A stretch of 64,000 bases of DNA from positions 62,001 to 126,000 of the forward strand of contig LWTL01000122.1 in assembly GCA_002101235.1 (NCBI GenBank), in the 5' to 3' direction. Origin of the DNA: Cycloclasticus sp. symbiont of Bathymodiolus heckerae. Lineage in GTDB: Bacteria; Pseudomonadota; Gammaproteobacteria; Methylococcales; Cycloclasticaceae. Positions 28,304-37,789 of the stretch are shown here, piece after piece (the stretch's first letter is position 1; every line of letters begins with the position of its first letter). The position numbers and the translations under genes were made by a program. Below the pieces are notes generated by a model, which searched no databases, was not told the DNA's origin, and saw only the letters and a list, made by a program, of their open reading frames with translations.

Positions 28304-28951
28304 ATGAGTGCGGCATTTATAGGTATTTATGGCGGCACGTTTGACCCTGTTCATTTAGGGCATGTGTCGGCTGCACGTGATATTCAAGAAAAGCTGAGTT
28401 TAGATACAGTACAGATGGTGTTATCAGCTAACCCGCCGCATCGTAAGAAGCCCGTTTTAAGTTCAGAAGATCGCTTTAAATTACTTACGCTGGCTCTTAA
28501 TGAAGAAACAGGATTACAGGCCGATGATTGTGAAATGCAGCGGCAAGGGCCAAGTTACATGGTGGATACTTTGCGCTACTATCGTCAGCAGAAACCAAAA
28601 GCCTCGCTTGTATTAATTTTGGGGATGGAAGCTTTTAACGGTTTGCAATCGTGGCATGAGTGGGAAAACATTATTGGTTTAGCGCATATCGTTGTTACAG
28701 ACCGTGCCGGTTTTGATAATGTGCTTAAACCTGCGTTGAAAGAGTACGTGACGCCTTACTTAACAGATGATAAGGCGCAACTAAAAAAACTAACACATGG
28801 TAAAATCTGTTATCAGCCAGTAGATTCTGTTGCTGTTTCAGCAACAGATATTAGGCAACAAATAGCAGAAGGTAAGTCTGTACAACATATGTTGGCAGAA
28901 AGTTGTTGGAAAATGATTCAGCAGCAAAAGTTTTATACACCGTTAAATTGA
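28304..28951 (+). CDS. nadD: Nicotinate-nucleotide adenylyltransferase
   Basis: Adenylates nicotinate mononucleotide in NAD synthesis. The nucleotidyltransferase motif GIYGGTFDPVHLGHV is at the N-terminus, followed by PPHRKKPVLSSEDR. The C-terminal SATDIRQQIAEGKSVQHML carries the (S/T)xxR-type motif. Length 215 is typical. It is followed by rsfS 20 bases downstream. Confidence 0.96.
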   Translation: MSAAFIGIYGGTFDPVHLGHVSAARDIQEKLSLDTVQMVLSANPPHRKKPVLSSEDRFKLLTLALNEETGLQADDCEMQRQGPSYMVDTLRYYRQQKPKASLVLILGMEAFNGLQSWHEWENIIGLAHIVVTDRAGFDNVLKPALKEYVTPYLTDDKAQLKKLTHGKICYQPVDSVAVSATDIRQQIAEGKSVQHMLAESCWKMIQQQKFYTPLN

Positions 28952-28970
28952 AAATATAAGGTAAGAAAGA

Positions 28971-29300
28971 ATGGGCAAGAAACTATTAGCCACTATCACA
29001 GAAGTACTTGATGATAAGAAAGGGCAGCAAATTAAAGTGATGGATGTGCGTAAAAAATGTTCATTTGCAAATGACATGGTTATTGTGACAGGGACATCAA
29101 GCCGACACGTAAAGGCATTAGCAACAGAAGTATCGATGGAATCTAAAAAGAACGGATTGATACCCTTAGGGATTGAGGGAATGGATGCGGGTGAGTGGGT
29201 ATTAGTTGATTTGGGTGATACGATTGTTCACGTGATGCAACCAAAAATTCGAGAGTTCTACCAGCTTGAAAAGTTGTGGTCAGTCGAGGCTGAAGCCTAA
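28971..29300 (+). CDS. rsfS: Ribosomal silencing factor RsfS
   Basis: Binds ribosomal protein L14 and blocks subunit joining in starvation. The 109-residue protein contains DMVIVTGTSSRHVKALA and GWVLVDLGDTIVHVM-like stretches (WVLVDLGDTIVHVMQPKIRE), the core of the Iojap/RsfS family. It sits between nadD and rlmH, the normal order, except that an OmpA-type lipoprotein gene intervenes here. Confidence 0.95.
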   Translation: MGKKLLATITEVLDDKKGQQIKVMDVRKKCSFANDMVIVTGTSSRHVKALATEVSMESKKNGLIPLGIEGMDAGEWVLVDLGDTIVHVMQPKIREFYQLEKLWSVEAEA

Positions 29301-29398
29301 GTTCATTTTTTGTTCATCTATGTGGTTTAAGATTGTTAACCATGGTTGGATGAAGGTTCACTTTAAATAGTTTTAACGTAAAGACAGGGAGAAATACG

Positions 29399-30058
29399 AT
29401 GAAGAGCAAAAAGTTAATAAGGGGAGTTACAGCGGGTTTAATTTTTACATTAGCAGGCTGTACGACTATTAACCCATATACCGAAGAGCAACAAACAAGT
29501 AATGTTGTGAAAGGTGCTGGCGCGGGCGCTATTGCGGGCGCGCTTATTGGTGCAATGAAAGGCGATAGAAAAACGGCTTTGAAAGGTGCATTATTAGGTG
29601 CAAGCGTTGGTGGTGGTGTTGGCTATTACATGGATGTGCAAGAAGCTAAATTGCGTCAACGCTTACGTGGAACAGGCGTTAGTGTGAGCCGTGTTGGAGA
29701 CACATTAGTCTTGAATATGCCAGGTAATGTAACGTTTCGTACCGATAGTTCAAGCATCAATGCTGGTTTCTACCAAGTGCTAGATTCAGTTGCTATCATT
29801 CTTAAAGAATATTCAGATACAACTGTCACCGTTGTTGGGCATACCGATAGTGTGGGAGATGCCTCGTACAATCAAGGTTTGTCTGAACAACGCTCACAAA
29901 GTGTAGCCGGTTATTTACGTTCACAAGGTGTAGCAGGACAACGTTTTAATGTGATGGGTTATGGTGAGCAAAGCCCTGTTGCAAGCAATGCTACGAGAGA
30001 AGGGCGCGCACAAAATAGACGTGTGGAAATTACATTGACGCCGTTGAATGTAAGATAA
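29399..30058 (+). CDS. OmpA-family outer-membrane lipoprotein with glycine zipper
   Basis: A type II signal peptide ends at the lipobox TLAGCTT (Cys21). It is followed by a glycine-zipper segment (GAGAGAIAGALIGAM, GALLGASVGGGVGYYMD) and a C-terminal OmpA-like peptidoglycan-binding domain with VVGHTDSVGDASYNQGLSEQ and GRAQNRRVEI. The 219-residue layout resembles E. coli YiaD. It likely tethers the outer membrane to peptidoglycan. A GGGAG ribosome site precedes the ATG, and a strong terminator follows it. Confidence 0.9.
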   Translation: MKSKKLIRGVTAGLIFTLAGCTTINPYTEEQQTSNVVKGAGAGAIAGALIGAMKGDRKTALKGALLGASVGGGVGYYMDVQEAKLRQRLRGTGVSVSRVGDTLVLNMPGNVTFRTDSSSINAGFYQVLDSVAIILKEYSDTTVTVVGHTDSVGDASYNQGLSEQRSQSVAGYLRSQGVAGQRFNVMGYGEQSPVASNATREGRAQNRRVEITLTPLNVR

Positions 30059-30106
30059 ATAGAATGACACAGAAGGCGCAGGCCTTTAGTAAATGTAAAT
30101 GATAAA

Positions 30107-30134
30107 AAGCGGCTCGGTAATGAGCCGCTTTTTT
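30107..30134 (+). terminator. Intrinsic terminator after the OmpA-type lipoprotein gene
   Basis: The 9-bp stem AAGCGGCTC / GAGCCGCTT has a six-base loop, followed by a T-run. It ends the upstream unit just before rlmH. Confidence 0.88.
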
Positions 30135-30154
30135 AATTTAAGAGACCAGGGTTT

Positions 30155-30625
30155 ATGAAGCTGAAGATTTTAGCAGTAGGTCAAAAGATGCCCGGTTGGG
30201 TTGCTTCAGGTTATCAAGAATACGCTAAACGTATGCCCCGGGAGTGTTCACTAGAATTAATAGAGATTGCCCCCGGTAAGCGAACCAAGCAAAGTAACTT
30301 GCCCAAGGTTGTTGAAGATGAGGGTAAGCGGATTCTATCAACCATAAAGCAGTCTGATTACGTGGTTGCTCTGGAAGTTAAGGGGCGGCAGTGGTCAACA
30401 GAGGGGTTGGCAAAAAAATTAGCTGATTGGCAAGGTGTCACTCCATCTATTGTTTTCATTATTGGTGGCCCCGATGGGTTGTCTAGCGAGTGCCTAAAAA
30501 GAGCGAATGAACAGTGGTGCTTATCTCAACTTACCTTTCCTCACCCTTTGGTGCGTGTTGTTTTGGTTGAGCAGCTTTATAGAGGCTGGAGTTTGATGAA
30601 TAATCACCCCTATCACCGAGAATAG
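30155..30625 (+). CDS. rlmH: 23S rRNA pseudouridine-1915 N3-methyltransferase RlmH
   Basis: SPOUT methyltransferase acting on pseudouridine 1915 of 23S rRNA in assembled ribosomes. The knot-forming SAM site reads FIIGGPDGLSSECLKRAN, followed by LSQLTFPHPLVRVVLVEQLYR and the C-terminal NHPYHRE motif. Length 156. It starts 21 bases after the terminator, so it probably has its own promoter or relies on read-through. Confidence 0.97.
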   Translation: MKLKILAVGQKMPGWVASGYQEYAKRMPRECSLELIEIAPGKRTKQSNLPKVVEDEGKRILSTIKQSDYVVALEVKGRQWSTEGLAKKLADWQGVTPSIVFIIGGPDGLSSECLKRANEQWCLSQLTFPHPLVRVVLVEQLYRGWSLMNNHPYHRE

Positions 30626-30632
30626 AATAGTG

Positions 30633-31205
30633 ATGCAAAAAATAATACTCGCATCCGCATCACCAAGGCGGGCAGAATTACTTAACCAAATAGGTGTTGA
30701 ATTTGATGCCATGCCGGTTGATATAGATGAAGCGCCCTTAAAGGGTGAGCGGGCTTATGACTATGTGCAACGTTTAGCGCTTGAAAAAGCCCAAGCGGCG
30801 AAGCATTTTAGTAAGCAGTCGGACATGTTGGTTTTAGGTTCTGATACCTCGGTTGTTATTGATGGTTGTATTCTAGGTAAGCCTGATGATAGAGATCACG
30901 CGCGAGAAATGTTGAGGGAATTGTCTGGTCGAACGCATAGCGTGATGACATCAGTTGCTATTTTAGGTGAACAAACGTTGAGTATTGTGAGTGAAAGTAA
31001 GGTCACATTTACAATATTAAGTGAGAGCGATATAGAGTGGTACTGGGCAACAGGCGAACCTAAAGGTAAGGCCGGTGCTTATGCAATTCAGGGAAAAGCG
31101 GCTGTTTTTATTACCCGTTTGGAAGGTAGCTTTTCAGGCGTGATGGGACTGCCATTGTATGAAACTAACCAGTTGCTTAAGCAACAAGGCTATCTAGCGC
31201 AATAA
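30633..31205 (+). CDS. maf: Maf-family nucleotide pyrophosphatase (YhdE type)
   Basis: Hydrolyses dTTP/UTP and modified nucleotides to monophosphates. ILASASPRRAELL at the N-terminus, LGSDTSVVIDG in the middle and GKAGAYAIQGKAAVFI near the C-terminus are the conserved blocks. Its place before rng matches E. coli yhdE-rng-yhdP, favouring the YhdE subgroup. ATG at 30633 is preferred; a GTG one codon earlier is possible. About 190 residues. Confidence 0.94.
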   Translation: MQKIILASASPRRAELLNQIGVEFDAMPVDIDEAPLKGERAYDYVQRLALEKAQAAKHFSKQSDMLVLGSDTSVVIDGCILGKPDDRDHAREMLRELSGRTHSVMTSVAILGEQTLSIVSESKVTFTILSESDIEWYWATGEPKGKAGAYAIQGKAAVFITRLEGSFSGVMGLPLYETNQLLKQQGYLAQ

Positions 31206-31206
31206 A

Positions 31207-31455
31207 CTACTTTGGAGAAGCTAGGTTATTAGCCTTGTTTGTAATATAAAGGTCTTTTGCAATAGGTGAAAAAGAATGACTTGTGCCATCTTTACATTCA
31301 ACAATAGTGCTAACCGCTGCAAAAATATCGATACTACTTACACCACCATTTTTTATGCACTTTTCATTAGCAAGAAGAATGTCTACATCATCTACAGATT
31401 GGTAAAGACAGCCTTGTAATAAGAGTAAAATTGATGCAATAAAGAAAGTTTTCAT
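31207..31455 (-). CDS. Small putative lipoprotein, unknown function
   Basis: 82 residues with a signal peptide ending in the lipobox LLLQGC (Cys16) and two more cysteines (33 and 53) in the mature part, which could form a disulfide. I do not recognise the family. It is encoded opposite to maf and rng and splits a pair of genes that are usually adjacent and co-directional. The intact signal peptide, lipobox and stop make it a probable real gene. Confidence 0.6.
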   Translation of the reverse strand: MKTFFIASILLLLQGCLYQSVDDVDILLANEKCIKNGGVSSIDIFAAVSTIVECKDGTSHSFSPIAKDLYITNKANNLASPK

Positions 31456-31521
31456 AATATAAAATATTGAATGCTATTAATAAGATTTATTTAAACAGAG
31501 GGTAAGATATACGTTTCAATT

Positions 31522-31556
31522 GAAGCAGGGAAATATCTTCCTCGTTATATTGCTTC
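31522..31556 (+). other. Imperfect inverted repeat in the rng upstream region
   Basis: GAAGCA (31522-31527) and TGCTTC (31551-31556) enclose a second small pair, GGAA / TTCC. In rng messenger RNA this could fold as a two-level hairpin about 35 bases before the start codon. It is a weak structure; its role is unknown. Confidence 0.3.
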
Positions 31557-31590
31557 ATCATAACTAAATAACGAATGGTTTGGAAACAAA

Positions 31591-33042
31591 ATGAGTGATG
31601 AAATTCTAATAAATATGACACCGCCCGAAACGAGGGTAGCCGTACTTGAGAACGGTGTGTTACAAGAATTGATTATTGAACGGCAACGTAAGCGCGACAT
31701 CGTCGGAAATTTATACCGAGGCGAGGTTTGCCGTGTCATGCCTGGAATTCAAGCTGCTTTTGTTGAAATAGGCCTGGGTCGTGCGGGTTTTTTACATGCC
31801 TCTGATGTGCTCGTTAATGGTGAAGTGCCGTGTGATGATAAAGGCATTGAGCGTTTTTTACAGCAAGGGCAACAAATAGTCGTTCAAGTGTTAAAAGCGC
31901 CAATAGGTACGAAAGGTCCGCGGTTAACGATGAGTATTTCTATTCCATCTCGTTATCAAGTCTTTTTACCCTACTCTGAAAAACTAGCGCTTTCTCAGCA
32001 ATTAGAGGATGAAAGTGAGCGCGAAAGGCTGCTAGCGTGTATGGAGGTTTTTAAAACGCAAGGCTATGCCGGTGGGTATATAGCAAGAACAGCGGCAGAA
32101 GGGGTGAAGGAAGATAGTGTTCGCGCAGACATGCTGTTTCTTAATAAATTGTGGGATGTTATTAAGGTGAAAACAGAGCAGGCTTCGCTCGGTTTAATTT
32201 ATGAAGATTTGCCACTTGCACTGCGAATATTGCGTGACTGGTATCAGTCATCGGTGACAAAAATAGTGATTGATTCAAAGAGCAATTTGGATCGTATGAT
32301 GGATTTTTCAACGAAGTTCATGCCAGAAGTTAAGCCATTGCTTGAATTGTATAAAGGTGAGCGACCGCTCTTTGATTTGTATAGCGTTGAAAGTGAAATT
32401 AAGGCCGCATTGGAGAGGCAAGTGCCGTTGAAGTCCGGCGGGCACTTGGTTTTTGACCAAACTGAAGCGATGACAACAGTCGATGTGAATACAGGCAGTT
32501 ATTTAGGTCGTGGAAACCAAGAGCAAACGATCTTCAAAACCAATATGGAAGCGGCTCAGGCAACTGCGCGCCAACTGCGGTTGCGCAACTTGGGTGGGAT
32601 TATCATCATTGATTTTATCGATATGCTTAATGAAGAACATAAAGCATCGGTTTTAAACGCGCTTGAGAAGGCGATGAACAAAGACCATGCAAAATATACA
32701 ATCAGTAATGTGTCTGAGCTTGGTTTAGTAGAAATGACGCGTAAACGAACGCGGGAAAGTTTAGAGCGTGTAATGTGTGAACCTTGCGCCATGTGCTCTG
32801 GGTCTGGCAATGTGCGTACACCAGAAACAACGTGTTATGAAATTTTTCGTGAGATTATGCGGGATGCTAGGCAGTATGAGGCGAAAGAGCTATTAGTGTT
32901 GGCATCTAACGAAGTGGTTGAAATGTTATTGGATGAAGAATCAACGACTCTTGCCGATTTAGAATCTTTTGTCGGCATACATATACGCTTTAGGGCTGAA
33001 AACCAATACACACAAGAGCAATATGATGTTGTTTTGGTATAG
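31591..33042 (+). CDS. rng: Ribonuclease G
   Basis: Endoribonuclease of the RNase E/G family that matures 16S rRNA 5' ends and decays some messages. An S1 domain near the N-terminus (GNLYRGEVCRVMPGIQAAFV) precedes the DNase I-like catalytic core. The metal-binding aspartates are in TTVDVNTG (Asp298) and IIIDFIDM (Asp341). The zinc-link cysteines are CAMC at 399-402. At 483 residues it lacks the long C-terminal scaffold of RNase E, so RNase G is the call. Confidence 0.96.
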   Translation: MSDEILINMTPPETRVAVLENGVLQELIIERQRKRDIVGNLYRGEVCRVMPGIQAAFVEIGLGRAGFLHASDVLVNGEVPCDDKGIERFLQQGQQIVVQVLKAPIGTKGPRLTMSISIPSRYQVFLPYSEKLALSQQLEDESERERLLACMEVFKTQGYAGGYIARTAAEGVKEDSVRADMLFLNKLWDVIKVKTEQASLGLIYEDLPLALRILRDWYQSSVTKIVIDSKSNLDRMMDFSTKFMPEVKPLLELYKGERPLFDLYSVESEIKAALERQVPLKSGGHLVFDQTEAMTTVDVNTGSYLGRGNQEQTIFKTNMEAAQATARQLRLRNLGGIIIIDFIDMLNEEHKASVLNALEKAMNKDHAKYTISNVSELGLVEMTRKRTRESLERVMCEPCAMCSGSGNVRTPETTCYEIFREIMRDARQYEAKELLVLASNEVVEMLLDEESTTLADLESFVGIHIRFRAENQYTQEQYDVVLV

Positions 33043-33060
33043 CGTTTAGGATGATATTGA

Positions 33061-36000
33061 ATGAGTAAAGCTCGCTTATTTGGGCATTCTTTTTTATGGA
33101 TTTTTACTGTCAGCATTGTCGTGCTGGCAGTATTGCTAGTTGTCGCGCGCTTTTTGGTGTTGCAGGCACCGACCTATAAAGCCGATTTGGAAGGGCTCCT
33201 GAGTGAAGAAATTGGTAGTCAACTTTATATCGGTGATGTATCGGCTTCTATTGTGGGCTTTGAGCCACAAGTCAGCTTAACAAATCTAACATTAGGTGAT
33301 GGGGTATCGCACGCGGACGCGCTTAGTATTGGCGAAATCCGTTTATCCTTCGACCCTTTAGGTTTTCTGGTGGGTAAAATTAATCCGAATAAGATAACGC
33401 TAGTTGATACGCGGATATCAGTGAGACGTTTTGCAGATGGGCATTTATCTATAGGAGGTTTATCTGCAAAACAGTCGGAAGAGAATGCGCCGAGTGATTT
33501 TTCTTGGTTATTAGAAGACGGTAAGTTTGAAGTAATAGAGAGTCAAATCACCTGGCAAGACGATATGCGTGACTTGCCAGATCTTATTTTAAATAAAGCA
33601 CATATTGTGTTTCAGAATGAATCTCAAGAGCATATATTGAAAATGAGAGCGTCGTTACCTAAAGATACCGGTGGGTCGTTTGTTTTTTCAATACGCGTTA
33701 AAGGGGATGTGTTATCTAGCGCTGATTGGTCGGCGGATGGTTACTTAAAAGCAAAAGAAATTAATGTTGCAAAGTATCTGCCGAGGTTAAAAATTGATGA
33801 GCTTTCGGTCAATCAAGGTATTGCAGATATTGAATTATGGAGTACATGGGGTGACGCTCAATTAGCACAAGTACGTGGTAATGTGTTGGTGCACGAAGCG
33901 GCGTTGATACAAAGCGAAAAAGAATTTAATGTAACAAATCTTTCCGCTCAATTTGATTGGCAAAGCATTGATAATGGTTGGAACTTACAAGCTCAAAACT
34001 TCTCATTTAGCTCCGGGGAAATAAAGCAGGAAAGCAGTACATTTGGGTTGCAGTATCAAGAGAAAGAGGACGGTATCTATAGTTTACAAGCCTCTGCAAA
34101 TGGTATTAGCCTAGAGGCAGCGTCCAATGTGTTACTTCATTCTGCTGTTTTAGATGAGCAGGTAATTAGTATGCTTGAGAATCTGAAAGTGAGTGGGTCT
34201 TTAAATAAAGCTCATATGAGCATTAATGTCCATGAAGAGAAGCTTCTTTGGGGCGCATGTGGGGAGCTGAAGAACCTTTCAAACGCACCTTTAGAAAAAC
34301 TCCCACAAGTAGAGACGGTCTCTGCTACGTGGTGCTCAACGCAAGATAGTGGTTGGGTCAATCTCGATACGGACAAGGGGTCTGTTTATTTTAAAAACTT
34401 GTTTAGATACCCTATTGTTATTAATAAGCTAGAAGGCGTGTTGACGTGGGTACGTGAGTCTGATGGTTGGTTGATAAATTCAGATCATATCCGGCTAAAC
34501 TCGCCGCATATTACTTCACAAACGCGCGTAAATATTCAGTTGCCCTTTGATGGTGAGTCTCCTGTTATTGATTTGCAATCAAATTTTGGTCGAGCAGAAG
34601 GCCGTTTTACTCCTTTATATTTGCCCGTGGGGATTATGGGGGATGGCCTTGTTAACTGGCTAGATAATGCGTTTATTGAAGGTGAAATAAAAAGCTGTGG
34701 TTTGGTTTTAAAAGGGGCGCTATCTGATTTTCCTTATCGGCAGAAGAAAGGTGCTTTCCAGGTTTTATTTGGAACGGAAAATGTTCTTTTGCATTATGCA
34801 GATAATTGGCCGGACGTATTGGGTGCATCAGCTGATGTTGAATTTAAGAATGAAGGAATGAATATTATTGGATACAAAGGGCGTATTTCAGGTAATGAAA
34901 TTAAGCATGTACAAGTTGGAATTGCTGATTTCGAAGCCAATCAATATCTAAGTCTAAAGGGTGAGATTGAAGATGACATAGAAGGTTTGTATACCTTTTT
35001 TCAGCAATCGCCACTTAAAGAAAGAGTTACTTCATTATTAGATCACAGTGCTGTTTCAGGCCCTGCGGTTGTAGATTTGGATGTTGAGATCCCATTGGAA
35101 AAGGGGCTTGAAACTAAAGTAAATGCGGAAGTGCTATTAAAAGAAGGGCGTATAGCTTTCCCTCGTTTAGATTTAGATATTAATCATATACAAGGCGCGA
35201 TTTATTATGATGAAAAGGGGTTGCGTGGAAAATCCCTCATTGGCCGAGTTTTAGGCCAACGAATAGATGTTGATATTTACCCTGAGAAAGATAGCACCAT
35301 TATTTTGGCTGAAAGCCGGTTAGATGTTGCAAGTATTGCTAGCAAATACCCTTCTGATTTTTGGAAAAAATTGCAGGGTAGTAGTGCTGCTAATCTAAAG
35401 GTTAGCCTCCCTCATAGTGGTTTAACAGGCGGTGGTTCATCAACGATAACGCTAAAAAGTAATTTAGATGGTATTGCAGTAGATTTACCAAAGCCGATTG
35501 GAAAAGCTAAACGTAATGCTTTGCCTTTGGATGTAATGGTAAAACTCGGAGGCAATACGTTGCCGATTAAGGCAACGTATGGTGATGTTCTGAAAAGTTC
35601 TTTGCGCTTTTCTGAAAATAAATCGAAGCGCTTAGAGTTGAAGAAAGCAGATATTCATTTAGGGCCAGGGGAATCTTATTTGCCCATAAAAGAAGGTGTG
35701 CAGCTATCAGGTAAGATAGATTTGTTAGATGTTGAGGCATGGATAAAAGCATTGAATTTGGGGCAGGCCAGTTCAGCAAAATCACCGCCAATCAATCAAT
35801 TTAATGTGAATATTGCTAGTTTAAAATGGCGTGATTCTACCTTTGACAATATCCACTTAATCGGGCGATACAAAAAACCTTTTTGGGAAGGAGAGGTTAA
35901 TAGCCCTATTGTTTTAGGGCGTTATAAAGTGCCGTCTAACTTAGAGGATAATGAAATAAGTTTGGACTTAGAGACGCTAACATTGCCTTCGCACGAAGAC

Positions 36001-36954
36001 CTAAATTTAGATGATAACCAATCGCCGTTGAGTCCAAGTGATATTCCCAATATTGATATTAATAGTAAAGAACTGTTAATTGGTCAGACGAAACTGGGTG
36101 CATTGGAATTGAAATTACGTCAAAAAGATAATGGGATGATTATCAAGTCCTTATCTGTAAAATCAGCGCGTGATGAATTTTTAGCTGCTGGCGCATGGGA
36201 AATAAAAGAAGATAGAAATAGAACAGCGTTAAGTGGCTCTCTACGAAGTAAGTCACTTGGTTCGTTGCTGAAGGACACAGGTGTAACGCCGAAATTAAAA
36301 GATGCGCCGGTTGACGTGTATTTCGATTTGCATTGGCCGGGCGAACCACAAGCATTTTCTAAAGACCACCTTAACGGGTATTTGAATATCCAATCAGAAC
36401 AAGGCCGCCTGCTGGATGTAGAGCCGGGTATTGGTAGGGTTTTTGGCCTGCTTAGTTTGAATACATTACAAAGACGCTTACAGCTCGATTTCAGTGATCT
36501 AGTACAGAAGGGTTTAAGCTTCGATAAGATTAAAGGTCGATTTGTTATTACTGATGGTGAAGCGCAGACAAATCGCTTTTATCTGGAAAGCCCTTCTGCT
36601 AGATTAGATTTTCAGGGACGAATTGGTTTGGCTAAGGAAGATGTTAGTCAGTTGATTACAGTAACGCCTAATACAACGGAAAGTTTGCCGGTTGCCAGTG
36701 CGTTAGCGGGTGGACCTTTAGTAGGCGCTGCAGTTTTCATTGTGCAAAAAATAGCGGGTGAAACAGTGAATAAGTTGGCCGGTTATCAATATCGAGTGAC
36801 AGGGCCTTGGGTTAATCCAAAAATAAAACAGATCAGTCAGCCAGGCGGTAAGATCTTTGGAATAGTGGATAATGTATTGGGCCCCGTTTTTGATGCTACG
36901 ATTGGTAAACTACCGCTAGAGAAGGTCATTCCTGAGTTCCCTATAGGCGAATGA
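33061..36954 (+). CDS. yhdP: YhdP-family AsmA-like phospholipid transport protein
   Basis: A 1297-residue protein with one N-terminal membrane helix (about 11-33) and a long beta-rich periplasmic body, of the DUF3971/AsmA-like family. YhdP homologues bridge the envelope and carry phospholipids towards the outer membrane. The C-terminal region NRFYLESPSARLDFQGRIGL and LAGGPLVGAAVFIVQKI is strongly family-like. It follows rng by 18 bases and overlaps the nitrilase gene by four bases. Confidence 0.92.
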   Translation: MSKARLFGHSFLWIFTVSIVVLAVLLVVARFLVLQAPTYKADLEGLLSEEIGSQLYIGDVSASIVGFEPQVSLTNLTLGDGVSHADALSIGEIRLSFDPLGFLVGKINPNKITLVDTRISVRRFADGHLSIGGLSAKQSEENAPSDFSWLLEDGKFEVIESQITWQDDMRDLPDLILNKAHIVFQNESQEHILKMRASLPKDTGGSFVFSIRVKGDVLSSADWSADGYLKAKEINVAKYLPRLKIDELSVNQGIADIELWSTWGDAQLAQVRGNVLVHEAALIQSEKEFNVTNLSAQFDWQSIDNGWNLQAQNFSFSSGEIKQESSTFGLQYQEKEDGIYSLQASANGISLEAASNVLLHSAVLDEQVISMLENLKVSGSLNKAHMSINVHEEKLLWGACGELKNLSNAPLEKLPQVETVSATWCSTQDSGWVNLDTDKGSVYFKNLFRYPIVINKLEGVLTWVRESDGWLINSDHIRLNSPHITSQTRVNIQLPFDGESPVIDLQSNFGRAEGRFTPLYLPVGIMGDGLVNWLDNAFIEGEIKSCGLVLKGALSDFPYRQKKGAFQVLFGTENVLLHYADNWPDVLGASADVEFKNEGMNIIGYKGRISGNEIKHVQVGIADFEANQYLSLKGEIEDDIEGLYTFFQQSPLKERVTSLLDHSAVSGPAVVDLDVEIPLEKGLETKVNAEVLLKEGRIAFPRLDLDINHIQGAIYYDEKGLRGKSLIGRVLGQRIDVDIYPEKDSTIILAESRLDVASIASKYPSDFWKKLQGSSAANLKVSLPHSGLTGGGSSTITLKSNLDGIAVDLPKPIGKAKRNALPLDVMVKLGGNTLPIKATYGDVLKSSLRFSENKSKRLELKKADIHLGPGESYLPIKEGVQLSGKIDLLDVEAWIKALNLGQASSAKSPPINQFNVNIASLKWRDSTFDNIHLIGRYKKPFWEGEVNSPIVLGRYKVPSNLEDNEISLDLETLTLPSHEDLNLDDNQSPLSPSDIPNIDINSKELLIGQTKLGALELKLRQKDNGMIIKSLSVKSARDEFLAAGAWEIKEDRNRTALSGSLRSKSLGSLLKDTGVTPKLKDAPVDVYFDLHWPGEPQAFSKDHLNGYLNIQSEQGRLLDVEPGIGRVFGLLSLNTLQRRLQLDFSDLVQKGLSFDKIKGRFVITDGEAQTNRFYLESPSARLDFQGRIGLAKEDVSQLITVTPNTTESLPVASALAGGPLVGAAVFIVQKIAGETVNKLAGYQYRVTGPWVNPKIKQISQPGGKIFGIVDNVLGPVFDATIGKLPLEKVIPEFPIGE

Positions 36955-37775
36955 ATGTAAAAGATGAATGGTCCGTTGCTGTCGTGCAAATGGTGTCATC
37001 TGATTTGGTGGATGAAAACTTAAGAACGGTTGAAGAGCAAATAGTTAAAGCAGTGAAGATGGGGGCTGAAATGGTTGTTTTGCCCGAGAATTTTGCATTA
37101 ATGCCAAAGAGTTCGAATGCGTTGTTATTAGTGGCAGAAACACTGGGTGAAGGGGTTATTCAAACTTTCTTAAGTGAGCTGTCGATTAAGTATCAATGTT
37201 GGATTGTGGCGGGGTCATTGCCAATAAAGTCTGCCATAAAAGAAAGAGCGTATGCGACGTGTCTCGTATACAACAGTGTTGGAGAGCAAGTAGCTTATTA
37301 TCATAAAATACACTTATTCGATGCTAATGTGGCCGATAATCAAGGACGGTACAGAGAGCCAGCGACTTTTGTAGCAGGGAACGAGACTACAGTTGTGAAG
37401 ACCCCGTTTGGGGTGATGGGCTTGTCAATTTGTTATGACTTACGTTTTCCAGAACTATATCGAGAGTTGTTAGATAATGGCGCCGAATTTATTGTTGCAC
37501 CTTCAGCTTTTACCGAATTGACAGGGCAAGCGCATTGGGCGTTATTGTGCCGGACAAGAGCCGTTGAAAATTCAGCTTATTTTATAGCGGCGAACCAAGG
37601 TGGTTTACACGCAAATGGCCGCTCGACGTATGGACATAGTATGATTGTCACCCCGTGGGGTGATGTGTTATCAGAGCTTGATACAGGGATAGGTTTTGCC
37701 ATAGCAACACTTAAAAGATCAGAGATTAATAAAACCAGAACAAACTTACCGGCCATTAAACATAGGCGGTTGTAA
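36951..37775 (+). CDS. Carbon-nitrogen hydrolase (nitrilase superfamily, Nit-type)
   Basis: Amidase of 274 residues with the catalytic triad Glu46 (VLPENFAL), Lys119 (YHKIHLFD) and Cys161 ([10 protein letters not shown]). The arrangement resembles Nit1/Nit2 proteins, which hydrolyse deaminated glutathione or omega-amides. The location between yhdP and tldD is common in gammaproteobacteria. The exact substrate is not fixed by sequence alone. Confidence 0.92.
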   Translation: MNVKDEWSVAVVQMVSSDLVDENLRTVEEQIVKAVKMGAEMVVLPENFALMPKSSNALLLVAETLGEGVIQTFLSELSIKYQCWIVAGSLPIKSAIKERAYATCLVYNSVGEQVAYYHKIHLFDANVADNQGRYREPATFVAGNETTVVKTPFGVMGLSICYDLRFPELYRELLDNGAEFIVAPSAFTELTGQAHWALLCRTRAVENSAYFIAANQGGLHANGRSTYGHSMIVTPWGDVLSELDTGIGFAIATLKRSEINKTRTNLPAIKHRRL

Positions 37776-37789
37776 ATAATGAGAAAGAT

